A program made the position numbers and the translations under genes. This document shows positions 52,773 to 62,076 of a stretch of DNA of 64,000 nucleotides, in pieces. The notes below the pieces were generated by a model. The model made no database searches, was not told where the DNA came from, and saw only the letters and a list, made by a program, of their open reading frames with translations. Positions within the stretch are counted from its first letter, which is position 1, and every line of letters starts with the position of its first letter. The DNA lies in the NCBI GenBank assembly GCA_017938315.1, contig JAGBBV010000007.1, positions 1-64,000 on the forward strand. Reading direction: 5' to 3'. This DNA comes from Lachnospiraceae bacterium. GTDB lineage: Bacteria > Bacillota > Clostridia > Lachnospirales > Lachnospiraceae.

Positions 52773-53543
52773 TCAACATAGTTTTTTGTTCATATTTGAT
52801 AACAGTAACATCATTTTTTCTCCAACTTCTCTATATTCATCCATCGTCATAGGCCACTTATGTGCTTCTTTCTTTATAAGTTCCCTAATCTCTGCAAGTA
52901 ATGCTCTCTTTTCTTCCGGAAACCTATCTATTTCATTATTATAGATATTGTGAACTGTTTCGTATGCCGTATAGGCAGCAAGTGTATCGCAAAATCTGAC
53001 TTCACTTACTCCTTCCTGCCAGAGACTATATAAACTAATACTGCAACATTCTTGCTCGTCTTCCTCACATGCTACTTTCCATGATAAATATTCTGCTATT
53101 GTTTTGAATGCCAACGATGCCTTTTCATCACTTCCCTTTTGCAACATAATAAATTTTTCCAATCCTATTTTATCTATTAATTTATTTCCTGTAATGATAT
53201 GTTCTAATTCATGCCTAAGTGACGCCCTATAACAGTGCTCTTGCGAATCGTTTGTCATATGTAACTCTATGCATTTAACAACTACACCATTTTCTTCTTT
53301 GTATAATGCCACTGACGGAAATATTGCACCTAAATGAAAGTCTATTTCCGTATTCTCTAATCCTACCGCATTCTTCATTTCTTTATATATTTTTAGATGG
53401 TCCGGCATAGTATTTTTATATTGAAAACTATTATCTTTTGTTTCTGCGTATTTAGCAATGTCTGGGATTATTATTTCATAATCAAATATATTTTTTTTCT
53501 TTATTTTACACTTATTAAATATTTTACTAATTAATGAGCTCAT
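52773..53543 (-). CDS. Putative zinc metallopeptidase
   Basis: No named family was recognised for this 256-residue soluble protein. RHELEHIITGNKLID contains HELEH, which fits the HExxH zinc-peptidase signature. A downstream helix TIAEYLSWKVACEED, about 45 residues later, supplies a Glu that could be the third ligand. No signal peptide is present, so it would act in the cytoplasm. It is AT-rich and lies between the T-box and another small AT-rich ORF, a possible minor insertion in an otherwise core region. Confidence 0.6.
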   Translation of the reverse strand: MSSLISKIFNKCKIKKKNIFDYEIIIPDIAKYAETKDNSFQYKNTMPDHLKIYKEMKNAVGLENTEIDFHLGAIFPSVALYKEENGVVVKCIELHMTNDSQEHCYRASLRHELEHIITGNKLIDKIGLEKFIMLQKGSDEKASLAFKTIAEYLSWKVACEEDEQECCSISLYSLWQEGVSEVRFCDTLAAYTAYETVHNIYNNEIDRFPEEKRALLAEIRELIKKEAHKWPMTMDEYREVGEKMMLLLSNMNKKLC

Positions 53544-53646
53544 ATGACTATCTCCCTATCATATTATCTATAATCTCTTTATAATCTTTTAGCATATTTT
53601 CTTCTATACATCCATTGCATAATTTTGTTTTGTCTTTTGTTCCATA

Positions 53647-53934
53647 TCATATTTCATCCCTTTCTTCACATGACAATTTTCTATCTCCCCATATGTACTC
53701 ACTATTATACTTTTCTTTCATAAAAATGCATAACACGGAAAGATATTCTAAATAACAACAGTATTTCACCTCCGGCGACGGATTTGTAATCCGTTCCTTT
53801 CCGTTTCTGCTGTTTTCAATTTCCTTTTTTTCAAAACTATTGATAAACCTACAAAGTCTTTTTCGTTCTGCAATCAACTGTCTATATGATACCCCCTTTA
53901 AGTTTTGCAGATAAGTATCTGCACTGATCATCAT
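53647..53934 (-). CDS. Small protein of unknown function
   Basis: This is a 95-residue protein without a recognised family. It is helical and charged, with SADTYLQNLKGVSYRQLIAERKRLCRF at the start and a Tyr/Cys-rich end. The ATG at 53934 follows a GGAGGTGAC ribosome binding site and is preferred to the upstream in-frame start at 53949. The spacing from the AT-rich peptidase gene (about 100 bp) and the shared strand suggest common acquisition. Expression is likely; the role is unknown. Confidence 0.55.
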   Translation of the reverse strand: MMISADTYLQNLKGVSYRQLIAERKRLCRFINSFEKKEIENSRNGKERITNPSPEVKYCCYLEYLSVLCIFMKEKYNSEYIWGDRKLSCEERDEI

Positions 53935-54025
53935 TACTGTCACCTCCATAATTTTATTATTTAATTAGCATTACACTATAATAATATCACATAATAAGTC
54001 CAATAAATCACTCTTACAAAATATA

Positions 54026-54060
54026 TGTAAAAAACAGTCTCATGTTTCTCATAAGACTGT
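54026..54060 (-). terminator. Rho-independent terminator
   Basis: On the minus strand ACAGTCTTATGAG pairs with CTCATGAGACTGT-like sequence (54034-54060) and is followed by TTTTTTAC. It lies after the AgcS gene. Confidence 0.8.
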
Positions 54061-54072
54061 CCTAATCGCGCT

Positions 54073-55482
54073 TTATTCATCTCTCTTCCACACCGTTCCC
54101 GTAAGTCCCACTTCATCTTCATAGAACACAGGATTCTCTCCCTGTCTTTTCTTCTCTTCATAATGCGCCAGCACTTTAAATGCCACCTTACTAAGCAGGA
54201 ATATGGCAATGATATTAACAATTGCCATTAGTCCCATGGTGATATCGGCAATGTTCCACACCAATCCGAAATTTGCCTGGGCACCTAAGAAAATCGCCAC
54301 CAGACAGGTCGCACGGAAAATAAACAGCAGTACTTTGCTATTTTTAATAAACAAAATATTGGACTCCGCATAATAGTAATTACCGATTAAACTGCTAAAG
54401 GCAAAAGCAAAAATAGAGACCGTAATAAAATGAATCCCCCACTCGCCTACATTATTGCTGATTGCTGCCTGCACATATGGGATACCGTCAAAGACACCGC
54501 TTTGTCCATCGATGCCTGATACCAAAAGCATCATAGCAGTACTGGAACATATTAAAATTGTATCAATAAAGACGGAAATCACCTGTACAAGTCCCTGCTT
54601 TACCGGGTGATCTACTTCTGCCGATGCGGAAGCGTTGGGTGCACTACCCATACCCGCCTCATTGGAAAACAATCCCCTCTTGATACCGATTACCACTGCA
54701 CTTCCGGCAAAACCGCCTGCCATTGCCCTCACATCAAACGCATTTTTCAAAATCATTGCAAAAATTTGAGGGAGCTCTGTAATATGAAGCAGCATGGTTA
54801 TCAGCCCGATCAAAATATAAACAATCGCCATAACCGGTACGATAACTGAGGAAATAAATCCAATTCTATGAGTACCTCCCCATATAATATATCCTGCGGC
54901 AACTGCCAAAATAATGCCTATCACCAGCGGCCAGATTGTGTTAGAATAGTCTTCTATATAATAGGACAAGGCAGATGACATATTGTAGGCTTGTAACCCG
55001 TTAAATCCATAAGCAAAACAGATAATCAGCAAAACAGAAAACAAGATTCCCATCCACCGCTTGCCAAGAGCACGCTCCATATAGTAGGAGGGTCCTCCTC
55101 TAAATTGTCCGTCTGCTCTTACCTTATAAATCTGTGCAAGGGTACTTTCTACAAAAGCCGAAGCACCTCCAATAAGTGCCATAACCCACATCCAAAAAAC
55201 AGCTCCGGGACCGCCTGCCACGATAGCTGTTGCAATTCCTGCAATATTTCCGGTTCCCACTCTGGATGCGGTAGATATCATAAGCGCCTGAAAAGAAGAA
55301 ACTTTCTTTTCGCCGTCCGCTCCTTCTTCCGTCTTCTCCAGCATAGATTTAATGCCATCTTTTAGCAACCGGAACTGCACACCTTTGGTTTTAATGGTAA
55401 AATAGACACCTACACCAATTAACAAAACAATCAATATGTAGGTATACATGACATCATTCATTTTTGTTAAAACATCATTCAT
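54073..55482 (-). CDS. Sodium:alanine/glycine symporter, AgcS family
   Basis: This is a 469-residue transporter with about ten hydrophobic segments that takes up alanine or glycine with sodium. Family signatures are visible: SFQALMISTASRVGTGNIAGIATAI near residue 65, GPGAVFWMWV, and GIKRGLFSNEAGMGSAPNASA near residue 265. The C terminus is a short charged tail. The ATG at 55482 has AAGGA upstream; the FliB-like gene ends 13 bp before it on the same strand, so they may share a transcript. Confidence 0.93.
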   Translation of the reverse strand: MNDVLTKMNDVMYTYILIVLLIGVGVYFTIKTKGVQFRLLKDGIKSMLEKTEEGADGEKKVSSFQALMISTASRVGTGNIAGIATAIVAGGPGAVFWMWVMALIGGASAFVESTLAQIYKVRADGQFRGGPSYYMERALGKRWMGILFSVLLIICFAYGFNGLQAYNMSSALSYYIEDYSNTIWPLVIGIILAVAAGYIIWGGTHRIGFISSVIVPVMAIVYILIGLITMLLHITELPQIFAMILKNAFDVRAMAGGFAGSAVVIGIKRGLFSNEAGMGSAPNASASAEVDHPVKQGLVQVISVFIDTILICSSTAMMLLVSGIDGQSGVFDGIPYVQAAISNNVGEWGIHFITVSIFAFAFSSLIGNYYYAESNILFIKNSKVLLFIFRATCLVAIFLGAQANFGLVWNIADITMGLMAIVNIIAIFLLSKVAFKVLAHYEEKKRQGENPVFYEDEVGLTGTVWKRDE

Positions 55483-55495
55483 TCCTTATAAACCT

Positions 55496-56614
55496 CTATT
55501 TTAAAAACCACTTCTTATGCATGATTCTCTCTACTGTCTTCAAATTCAAATCAGAGTGTTCCACTTCCCGGGAAAACCGATACACAAGTTCTGTCATCTC
55601 TTCTAAGTCCAAAGTCTTTTCATTTTTCAGCCATCTTGCCATCCAAAGCTCCCATATCATAAAGACACAGTACACAGAAAGTTGTGCCTTTGCATAGATT
55701 TCCCCGTCATAAACAGCTCCCGGAAAATAAGTAAATAAAAAGTACACAAGAAGCTGTTCCAAGTGGATTTCAATATCTTCCTGCAGATATGCTGCAAACT
55801 CTCCCTGTAATTTTCTGTAGTTCTCTTCATCTTTATACAATAAATTTTCTGTTTCCAAGAGCAAAACGCCCCAGTCTTCTTTCAGTAGTTCCAATTGGTA
55901 CAAGTGGCAGAACATGGCGTGTGCAAATGTCATGCCGTTTTTCTTCATATTAACCTTAACAAGATATTTTTTCACAAAGCACAGTGCCTTATCTGTTTTG
56001 TATTTCTCTATCACCTGCATGCAATCAAAGAGTTCCTGCCTATTCATCCTGCCCTGCATATCATGTGCCATTCCGAGCACCAATAGCACTCTTTCGCTGA
56101 TAGGTATTTTACGGTTTTGCAGAATGGAAATCATCTCTTTCCTCGCATCTTCTAAAATCGAAAACAAAAAAGGATCAAAATCATCAAATTCTTCTTCCCC
56201 GTCTCTTTCATAGCTGATAAAGGAGACCGGTTCTTTCAGGTTCATCAAAATTCTCGCCACCTCAGGACAGGATATAGATAATGTAATTTCTCTGACACCT
56301 TCAAACTCTTCCGTATGGCGGGGATATTCCCTGCACGTCTTGCAAAATCCGTCTTCTCCCTGACTTAAATATAAATCACAGAGATTATTTTCATTTAAGA
56401 AGGTACAACGCTTCTCTTCATCCTGACGGAATGTCCCCTGAAGCCAATTCACTGAATGGAGCATTCTTTTTCTAAATGCCCCTTTCGTTTTCTTATATTT
56501 TTTTATAGAATCTTTATCTATTACAATTTGCCAACCTGCACAGCAGGTATCCTCGCATTTGTCCGCAATACAGCTAAATTCTTTATAGTAATCCGGAATG
56601 GTATAAAGCATCAT
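55496..56614 (-). CDS. FliB-like lysine N-methylase family protein
   Basis: This 372-residue protein has the cysteine cluster of the FliB/YkgJ family: CIADKCEDTCCAGWQ at the N terminus and CTFLNENNLCDLYLSQGEDGFCKTCREYPRH near residue 70-105, which probably holds metal or an Fe-S cluster. FliB methylates flagellin lysines in Salmonella. No flagellin or flagellar gene is in the window, so the substrate here is uncertain. GGAGG lies 5 bp before the ATG. A terminator shared with the vWA gene lies just upstream of its start. Confidence 0.85.
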   Translation of the reverse strand: MMLYTIPDYYKEFSCIADKCEDTCCAGWQIVIDKDSIKKYKKTKGAFRKRMLHSVNWLQGTFRQDEEKRCTFLNENNLCDLYLSQGEDGFCKTCREYPRHTEEFEGVREITLSISCPEVARILMNLKEPVSFISYERDGEEEFDDFDPFLFSILEDARKEMISILQNRKIPISERVLLVLGMAHDMQGRMNRQELFDCMQVIEKYKTDKALCFVKKYLVKVNMKKNGMTFAHAMFCHLYQLELLKEDWGVLLLETENLLYKDEENYRKLQGEFAAYLQEDIEIHLEQLLVYFLFTYFPGAVYDGEIYAKAQLSVYCVFMIWELWMARWLKNEKTLDLEEMTELVYRFSREVEHSDLNLKTVERIMHKKWFLK

Positions 56615-56628
56615 TTTTCCTCCGTCAA

Positions 56629-56655
56629 AAGCCGCAGCAAACGCTGCGGCTCTTT
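56629..56655. terminator. Rho-independent terminator
   Basis: AGCCGCAGC / GCTGCGGCT form a 9-10 bp stem with T-rich flanks. It lies right after the stop of the vWA gene on the minus strand. Confidence 0.9.
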
Positions 56656-56656
56656 A

Positions 56657-58759
56657 TTACTGGTTAATTCTAAGCAGCACTTCTACCGGTGCAGCAAAAT
56701 CTGTCAGTTTCCATTTATCGTTATCTTTGATTACGATGTACTGACATTCCTGTGTAAGTAACTGAAGGGGTTCTCCTGCCATCTGCACATAATAGGTTTC
56801 CCTTGTTGTCACGATACACTCATCGCTTCCGTAATAATCTACACTTACGATTTCATAAGAATCCAAAGTTTCCGTGATATCCCTTGTTACGTATTTCTCT
56901 TGGGACTTATAAATATTACTGTCCTCTAACAGGTAATCGGAAATATAAGAGAAATCTGAGTATGTCATGGCATCATCAAAGCCTTCCATATAGGCTTCTA
57001 CCACAGCTTCCGGTCCGTCTTCATAGAATGCAGGACCATCTACACTTAGTAAGATATTCGGCACATAAGTAAACTCATCATTTCCGCCGTATTCCTCTGA
57101 ATGATAGCCAACAAGAATATCTGTTTCATCCATGAATTCACCGGACTCATCATCCTTATATTCAATCACATACAGCTCTTTTTCTGCTTTATAAATTTCT
57201 TCATATATTTCATTCATGGATGCAATATCCATAGTATTGTAAAATTCGCCACCTGTCTGTGAAGTAATTTCTTCAATCTCATACTCATCCACATAGCCGA
57301 TACCAATTACAAAAATGGGAACATGGTATCTTTGTGCCACTTCAATGACTTCGCTGTAAGTACTATTACTATAGTTATCATAGCCGTCAGTAAATGCAAT
57401 GACGCATTTTGCTCCGGGCTGTGCTGCCACTCTGATAACCGCCGTATATAATGCATCATACAAGCTTGTCATATCATCCGTCTGGAGGCTATAAATATCA
57501 TTCACTAAAACTGTAGCATCAGAACAGAATTCTTCCTCTATCTTTACACCGGAACTGAAAGAAGTAAGTTCTACCATGTCACCTGTAGCAAATTGTACAC
57601 TGTTAACAAAGTTAGCCATTGCATCCTGGGCTTCTTCCATATAGCTTCCTTCCATGCTACCGCTTACATCTGCTACAATATCAATCATCAGGGATTCGGA
57701 CTCATCAAGCTGTTCTGCTTTTGATATTTCCTGTTTGATATAATCACCGTTTGCATCTTTTTTCTTGATGAAAAACATTGCAGGATCCAGCGTTGCCGGT
57801 ACCTCTCCGGTGCTTTCTTCCTCTATTCTGGTATACACCTTGATATTGGGGAATTCCGAAACATCAATCTGCTGTACCAAAACCTCTAAGGGATTTTCCG
57901 GTTCTATGTATGGATAAACAATTGCATCCATTTCTTCAAATGCTGTCTCTAATGCCTCGTAGTTTTCCTCTGCAAACAGTTCATCTATTTTGGTGAGCTG
58001 CTCATAATAAGCATCCTTTTCGCTTGCATCGGCAATGGACATATCGATGTAATAATAACTATCATAAATATCGTATGCATAGTTCCTATTTTCTATAGAA
58101 AGGTCTTCCAGCATGTCATTTGCCTGTTCTGCATAGCTCTTGGCACTTTCTATATCTCCGTCTTTAATCGCCTCTTCAAAACTGCTCAAATACGTGTCAA
58201 ATGCAGAAAAGTCTTCTATAAAATCATAGGAATCCTTTGCCTCAGTCGCCTTTGTAAGTTCCTCCTGATAGCCATCCAGTTCTTCCCTGTCCTTAGCCGC
58301 ATCTTCAGAAAGATCTTCCAAATCCTCGATGAACTCTTTTTTATCTGAGATAGCAAATAATCCTAATTTTTCCCACTTTTCACTAATCTCATCTTTTTCT
58401 TCATTGTATTTAGCAAGTTCATAGGTTCCTATTGTTGCTACAATTTCCTCTTTTTGTTTATTTAATTTATTGTTCATGAAATAGAGCACACCGATACCTG
58501 CAGCTGCTGCGGCTGCCACAACTGCCAGGACAATCAATATAATTGCAATAATCAGCCCTGTGTGTTTTTTCGGTTTATCTGCCTTTACTTCCTGTGCCTG
58601 AGGCACCACTGGTTGTACCTGGGACGCTTCCGCCTGCACCTGGGACACCACCGGTTGCTCTTGAACCACTTCATTTGTCTCTCTGATGCACTTTGTTCCA
58701 CAGTTTGTGCAGAATAAGGCATCATCTGCTATTTTTGCTCCACAATTTGTACAAAACAT
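56657..58759 (-). CDS. Zinc-ribbon membrane protein with vWA domain
   Basis: This 700-residue protein has an N-terminal double zinc-ribbon (CTNCGAKI, CTNCGTKC), a Gln/Pro-rich linker and one transmembrane helix (HTGLIIAIILIVLAVVAAAA, about residues 77-102). A coiled region leads into a vWA domain with a complete MIDAS motif (DVSGSMEGS ... TSFSSG ... FTDGYDNYS). The C-terminal ~140 residues form an NTF2-like or SH3-like beta domain. The ribbon should be cytoplasmic and the vWA external, binding a protein partner. Function is unknown. AGGTGA precedes the ATG. Confidence 0.85.
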   Translation of the reverse strand: MFCTNCGAKIADDALFCTNCGTKCIRETNEVVQEQPVVSQVQAEASQVQPVVPQAQEVKADKPKKHTGLIIAIILIVLAVVAAAAAAGIGVLYFMNNKLNKQKEEIVATIGTYELAKYNEEKDEISEKWEKLGLFAISDKKEFIEDLEDLSEDAAKDREELDGYQEELTKATEAKDSYDFIEDFSAFDTYLSSFEEAIKDGDIESAKSYAEQANDMLEDLSIENRNYAYDIYDSYYYIDMSIADASEKDAYYEQLTKIDELFAEENYEALETAFEEMDAIVYPYIEPENPLEVLVQQIDVSEFPNIKVYTRIEEESTGEVPATLDPAMFFIKKKDANGDYIKQEISKAEQLDESESLMIDIVADVSGSMEGSYMEEAQDAMANFVNSVQFATGDMVELTSFSSGVKIEEEFCSDATVLVNDIYSLQTDDMTSLYDALYTAVIRVAAQPGAKCVIAFTDGYDNYSNSTYSEVIEVAQRYHVPIFVIGIGYVDEYEIEEITSQTGGEFYNTMDIASMNEIYEEIYKAEKELYVIEYKDDESGEFMDETDILVGYHSEEYGGNDEFTYVPNILLSVDGPAFYEDGPEAVVEAYMEGFDDAMTYSDFSYISDYLLEDSNIYKSQEKYVTRDITETLDSYEIVSVDYYGSDECIVTTRETYYVQMAGEPLQLLTQECQYIVIKDNDKWKLTDFAAPVEVLLRINQ

Positions 58760-58792
58760 TTTTCGTCACCTCATTTGTATTTTTATTTTAAT

Positions 58793-60208
58793 TTATGGTC
58801 TGTGTATGTTACTTACAAATCCGAATCCGTAGGCAATTCCATAGGCATCAGCCTGTGCCCACAATGTTTTCAGGTTGCCCTCCATGGCTTCTTTTCTCAT
58901 TTCCGGCACAGTGTGAAAGCCGTGTTCTACAATGATTCCAGGCTTATTTACCTTTGCTGCACCCTTAAGCACTCCGTAATATTCGCCACCGCTACTACCT
59001 GTACGCCTAAATACAGTCCCTGCTGCATCTGTTTTATCATTTGCTGCTTTTGTCCATTCGCTGACAGCATTTTTTTCTACTGTGGCAAAATCTTTTACCG
59101 TGGAAATTCCTAATTGGTAATTGGTAGCGGCAAGATTTACCCCGATGCCGTTGGCCACTCTCATCATCGTATCTGATGAACAGGCAAGTCCGTTTGCAAT
59201 CACAAGGGGCTTATTGATGGATATAGGCTGCATGCAGGTGGGATATCCGTTGGCATTTTCCTCATTGGCATTGGTGTGAATAGACATAAACAAATCTGCA
59301 TCTTTCTCTGCAGTATAAGTACCTCGCAAGCTGATATGTCCGCTGTCAAGATTACCGTCCGTATAGCCACCAAGGGTAATACTTCCGCCACTTCTGGTCA
59401 TGTAGGAGTCTATTCCGTAAGTCTCCTTCAAAATGCGCTTTAGCTCCTTGGCAACCTCTATGGTAAAGTCCCCTTCTGCATATCCGTAGGTTTGCTCACC
59501 GGTGACTTGGTTTCTTCCCGCGAAATGTCCCGGGTCAATACAAATCATAACATTACTTGCAAGAATCACTTTGCCTTCCTGTGCAGTATTAGTCTGCCCT
59601 TCAGGCAGTTTCACGTCTACGCGGTATTCATATTGTTGGGGCATGCTTTCTCCAAGCTTGTCTGAAAAAATGTTTTGATCTCCCGTAGCATTTTTATCGG
59701 ATGGAAGGCTTCCCACATTCTCCCAACCTCCTCCTGTCAGCACATTTCTTCTCATCAAAAGATAAGTCTCAACTGCGGCGTCATAATTATCTGTAAAGAT
59801 TATCTGTATTTCCTTGGAAGATATTCTTGCACTTTCTACCGCATCAATCAAAACTGTTATTGGCTGTGCGGCTTCCTGTACCTCTACTTTCGGCAACTTT
59901 TCCTGCTCCGGTTCTTTTGCAGGTTCCGGTGTTTCTGTGGGCTTTGGTGTCTCTGCCGGCTTTGGTTCTTCTGTAGGTTCTGGTATCTCTGTAGGTTTTG
60001 GTTCCTCTTCCTTTTCCGGTGTCTCTGTGGGCTCATCTGCCGACATTTTTTCTATCTCTTCAATGGGAATCTGCTCCACTTTTATATCAGATAACAAAGC
60101 TTCTTCCTCTGTGCTATCCTTCTGCATAAAAATAAGTAATATTGCCAAGAAAACTACGGCAAATATTACACACACAAGAATGACTGGTATATTTTTATTT
60201 TTTTTCAT
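58793..60208 (-). CDS. N-acetylmuramoyl-L-alanine amidase (Amidase_3)
   Basis: This is a 471-residue cell-wall hydrolase anchored by one N-terminal transmembrane helix. A Pro/Thr/Glu-rich stalk spans about residues 60-110, followed by a beta domain and a C-terminal Amidase_3 domain. Zinc ligands are His in IDPGHFAG, Glu in DFTIEVAKEL and His in SIHTNAN, and the catalytic Glu is in IVEHGFHT. It should cleave the amide between MurNAc and the peptide stem. GAGGT precedes the ATG. It lies 33 bp upstream of the vWA gene on the same strand. Confidence 0.93.
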   Translation of the reverse strand: MKKNKNIPVILVCVIFAVVFLAILLIFMQKDSTEEEALLSDIKVEQIPIEEIEKMSADEPTETPEKEEEPKPTEIPEPTEEPKPAETPKPTETPEPAKEPEQEKLPKVEVQEAAQPITVLIDAVESARISSKEIQIIFTDNYDAAVETYLLMRRNVLTGGGWENVGSLPSDKNATGDQNIFSDKLGESMPQQYEYRVDVKLPEGQTNTAQEGKVILASNVMICIDPGHFAGRNQVTGEQTYGYAEGDFTIEVAKELKRILKETYGIDSYMTRSGGSITLGGYTDGNLDSGHISLRGTYTAEKDADLFMSIHTNANEENANGYPTCMQPISINKPLVIANGLACSSDTMMRVANGIGVNLAATNYQLGISTVKDFATVEKNAVSEWTKAANDKTDAAGTVFRRTGSSGGEYYGVLKGAAKVNKPGIIVEHGFHTVPEMRKEAMEGNLKTLWAQADAYGIAYGFGFVSNIHRP

Positions 60209-60339
60209 TAGATTTTACCTCAAGCTTGTCGTTTTCTGTCAACAGATTAATTTTATCACATCCCATTATCCTTGTCACTATATCCAAAATGATATAAAAT
60301 CATTTTAACTATCTTATATTTACGAAGAGGACACCGATT

Positions 60340-62067
60340 ATGAAAATGTTATGGAAACTTACGAAAGAAGCTACCCGTTATAAGGGATTTTATATTCTCG
60401 CCATTTTATCTACACTGTTATTAACCGGAGTAAATCTGGCTGCACCGAAAGTACTTTCTGAGATGACCGGTATTGTAAGTGCCGGTATGAATGAAAGTGC
60501 ATTACTCACCATAAAAAATCTGACTATATTCCTTTTGATACTATATCTGCTACGGGTATTATTCCGCTTTTTAAGCAACTATCTGGCACATAAGGCAGCA
60601 TGGTATCTGGTTGGTGACCTCCGTGACCGCATGTATCAGAAATTACAAAGTCTTGACCTTGGATTTTTTCACGATAAACAGACCGGCGATTTAATGAGCC
60701 GGGTTGTCAATGACACCAGGGATTTTGAACTTTTATATGCCCACATGATTCCTGATATGATTACAAACATTGTGACATTTTTAGGCGTTTTAGTAATACT
60801 GCTCGGTATCAATCCTACACTGGCACTTATCACCTGTTCACCAATCCCCCTTATTCTTATTTCCGGTGTGATTTTTTCCAAAAAAGTCAGACCCTATTTT
60901 AAAGCATCCCAAAAATGTATGGGGGAACTAAATGCCAAATTACAGGATAACTTATCCGGTCTTCATGAAATACAATCCTTTGGGCAGGAGTCTGATGAAG
61001 CAGCCCAAATCAGCAAAAGTAACTTCACACAGGTCCGCGCTATGCTAAGGGCTTTAAAAGCAAGTGCCATTTTTCACCCAAGTGTGGAATTTGTATCCTC
61101 GGTAGGCACTGTATTAGTCGTCGGTGTAGGCGGTTATCTGGCCTATAAAGGCCAGCTCTCCGTGGCTGATATTGTTGCATTCATGCTGTATTTGTCCCTT
61201 TTTTATGCACCTATTTCCGGTCTTGCCACATGGCTTGAAAACCTTCAGCAATCCCTTGCCGGTGCGGAGCGTGTGGCACTTATTTTAGAAACTCCCTCTG
61301 CCATTGAGAATGCAAAGGATGCAAAAGAGCTTTCCCGTGTATCCGGCGAAATCACTTTTGAGCATGTATCTTTTCACTATAGCAACAAAGTGCCTGTCCT
61401 CCACGATATTTCCTTTACCTGCAAGCCCGGTATGATGGTGGCTTTAGTAGGTCCCACCGGTGTAGGTAAGACCACTATCACACAGCTTATCTCCCGTTTT
61501 TATGACCCGGTGGAGGGACATATTTATGTTGATGGAAACGATATCAAAAATGTAACTTTAGAAAGCCTTCGTCAAAACATCTCGCCGGTGCTTCAGGATA
61601 CCTTCCTCTTTAACGGAACCATTGCCGAAAACATCGGCTATGCAAAGCAGGATGCTACCATAGACGAGATAATGGATGCTGCAAAAGCTGCCAATATTCA
61701 TGATGACATTTTACATATGCCGGATGGCTACGAAACCCAAGTGGGCGAGCGTGGATTGCGCTTATCCGGCGGGCAAAAACAACGTATTTCCATAGCCAGG
61801 GCAATTCTTCGCCAGTCTCCTATTATTATTTTGGATGAAGCCACTGCATCCGTAGACGTAGAAACAGAAAAAGAAATCCAGCAGGCTATCAACCATATGG
61901 CAGGCACGCGTACGATTGTAGCTATTGCTCACAGATTGTCTACTATAAAGAATGCAGATATGATTTTAGTAATTCATGAAGGAAAAATAAAAGAGCAAGG
62001 TACTCACGAGGAGCTCCTTGCCCTTGATGGTCTCTATGCTCATATGCAGAAAGCACAGCAGTTATAG
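60340..62067 (+). CDS. ABC exporter, permease-ATPase fusion
   Basis: This is a 575-residue MsbA/LmrA-type half transporter that works as a dimer. Six transmembrane helices lie in residues 1-300. The ATPase domain has Walker A GPTGVGKTT (about residue 372), Q-loop SPVLQDTFLF, signature LSGGQKQR and Walker B IIILDEATASVD, with the H-loop in AIAHRLS. The ATG follows AAGAGG-like sequence. It is a single gene, so it may be a homodimer exporting a lipid, peptide or drug. The substrate cannot be told. Confidence 0.94.
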   Translation: MKMLWKLTKEATRYKGFYILAILSTLLLTGVNLAAPKVLSEMTGIVSAGMNESALLTIKNLTIFLLILYLLRVLFRFLSNYLAHKAAWYLVGDLRDRMYQKLQSLDLGFFHDKQTGDLMSRVVNDTRDFELLYAHMIPDMITNIVTFLGVLVILLGINPTLALITCSPIPLILISGVIFSKKVRPYFKASQKCMGELNAKLQDNLSGLHEIQSFGQESDEAAQISKSNFTQVRAMLRALKASAIFHPSVEFVSSVGTVLVVGVGGYLAYKGQLSVADIVAFMLYLSLFYAPISGLATWLENLQQSLAGAERVALILETPSAIENAKDAKELSRVSGEITFEHVSFHYSNKVPVLHDISFTCKPGMMVALVGPTGVGKTTITQLISRFYDPVEGHIYVDGNDIKNVTLESLRQNISPVLQDTFLFNGTIAENIGYAKQDATIDEIMDAAKAANIHDDILHMPDGYETQVGERGLRLSGGQKQRISIARAILRQSPIIILDEATASVDVETEKEIQQAINHMAGTRTIVAIAHRLSTIKNADMILVIHEGKIKEQGTHEELLALDGLYAHMQKAQQL

Positions 62068-62076
62068 TCTGTTATA

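Noticed and set aside
55496-56614. Evidence for a flagellar locus
   Set aside because: Only the FliB-like gene and one chemotaxis transducer are present; no structural flagellar gene was seen.
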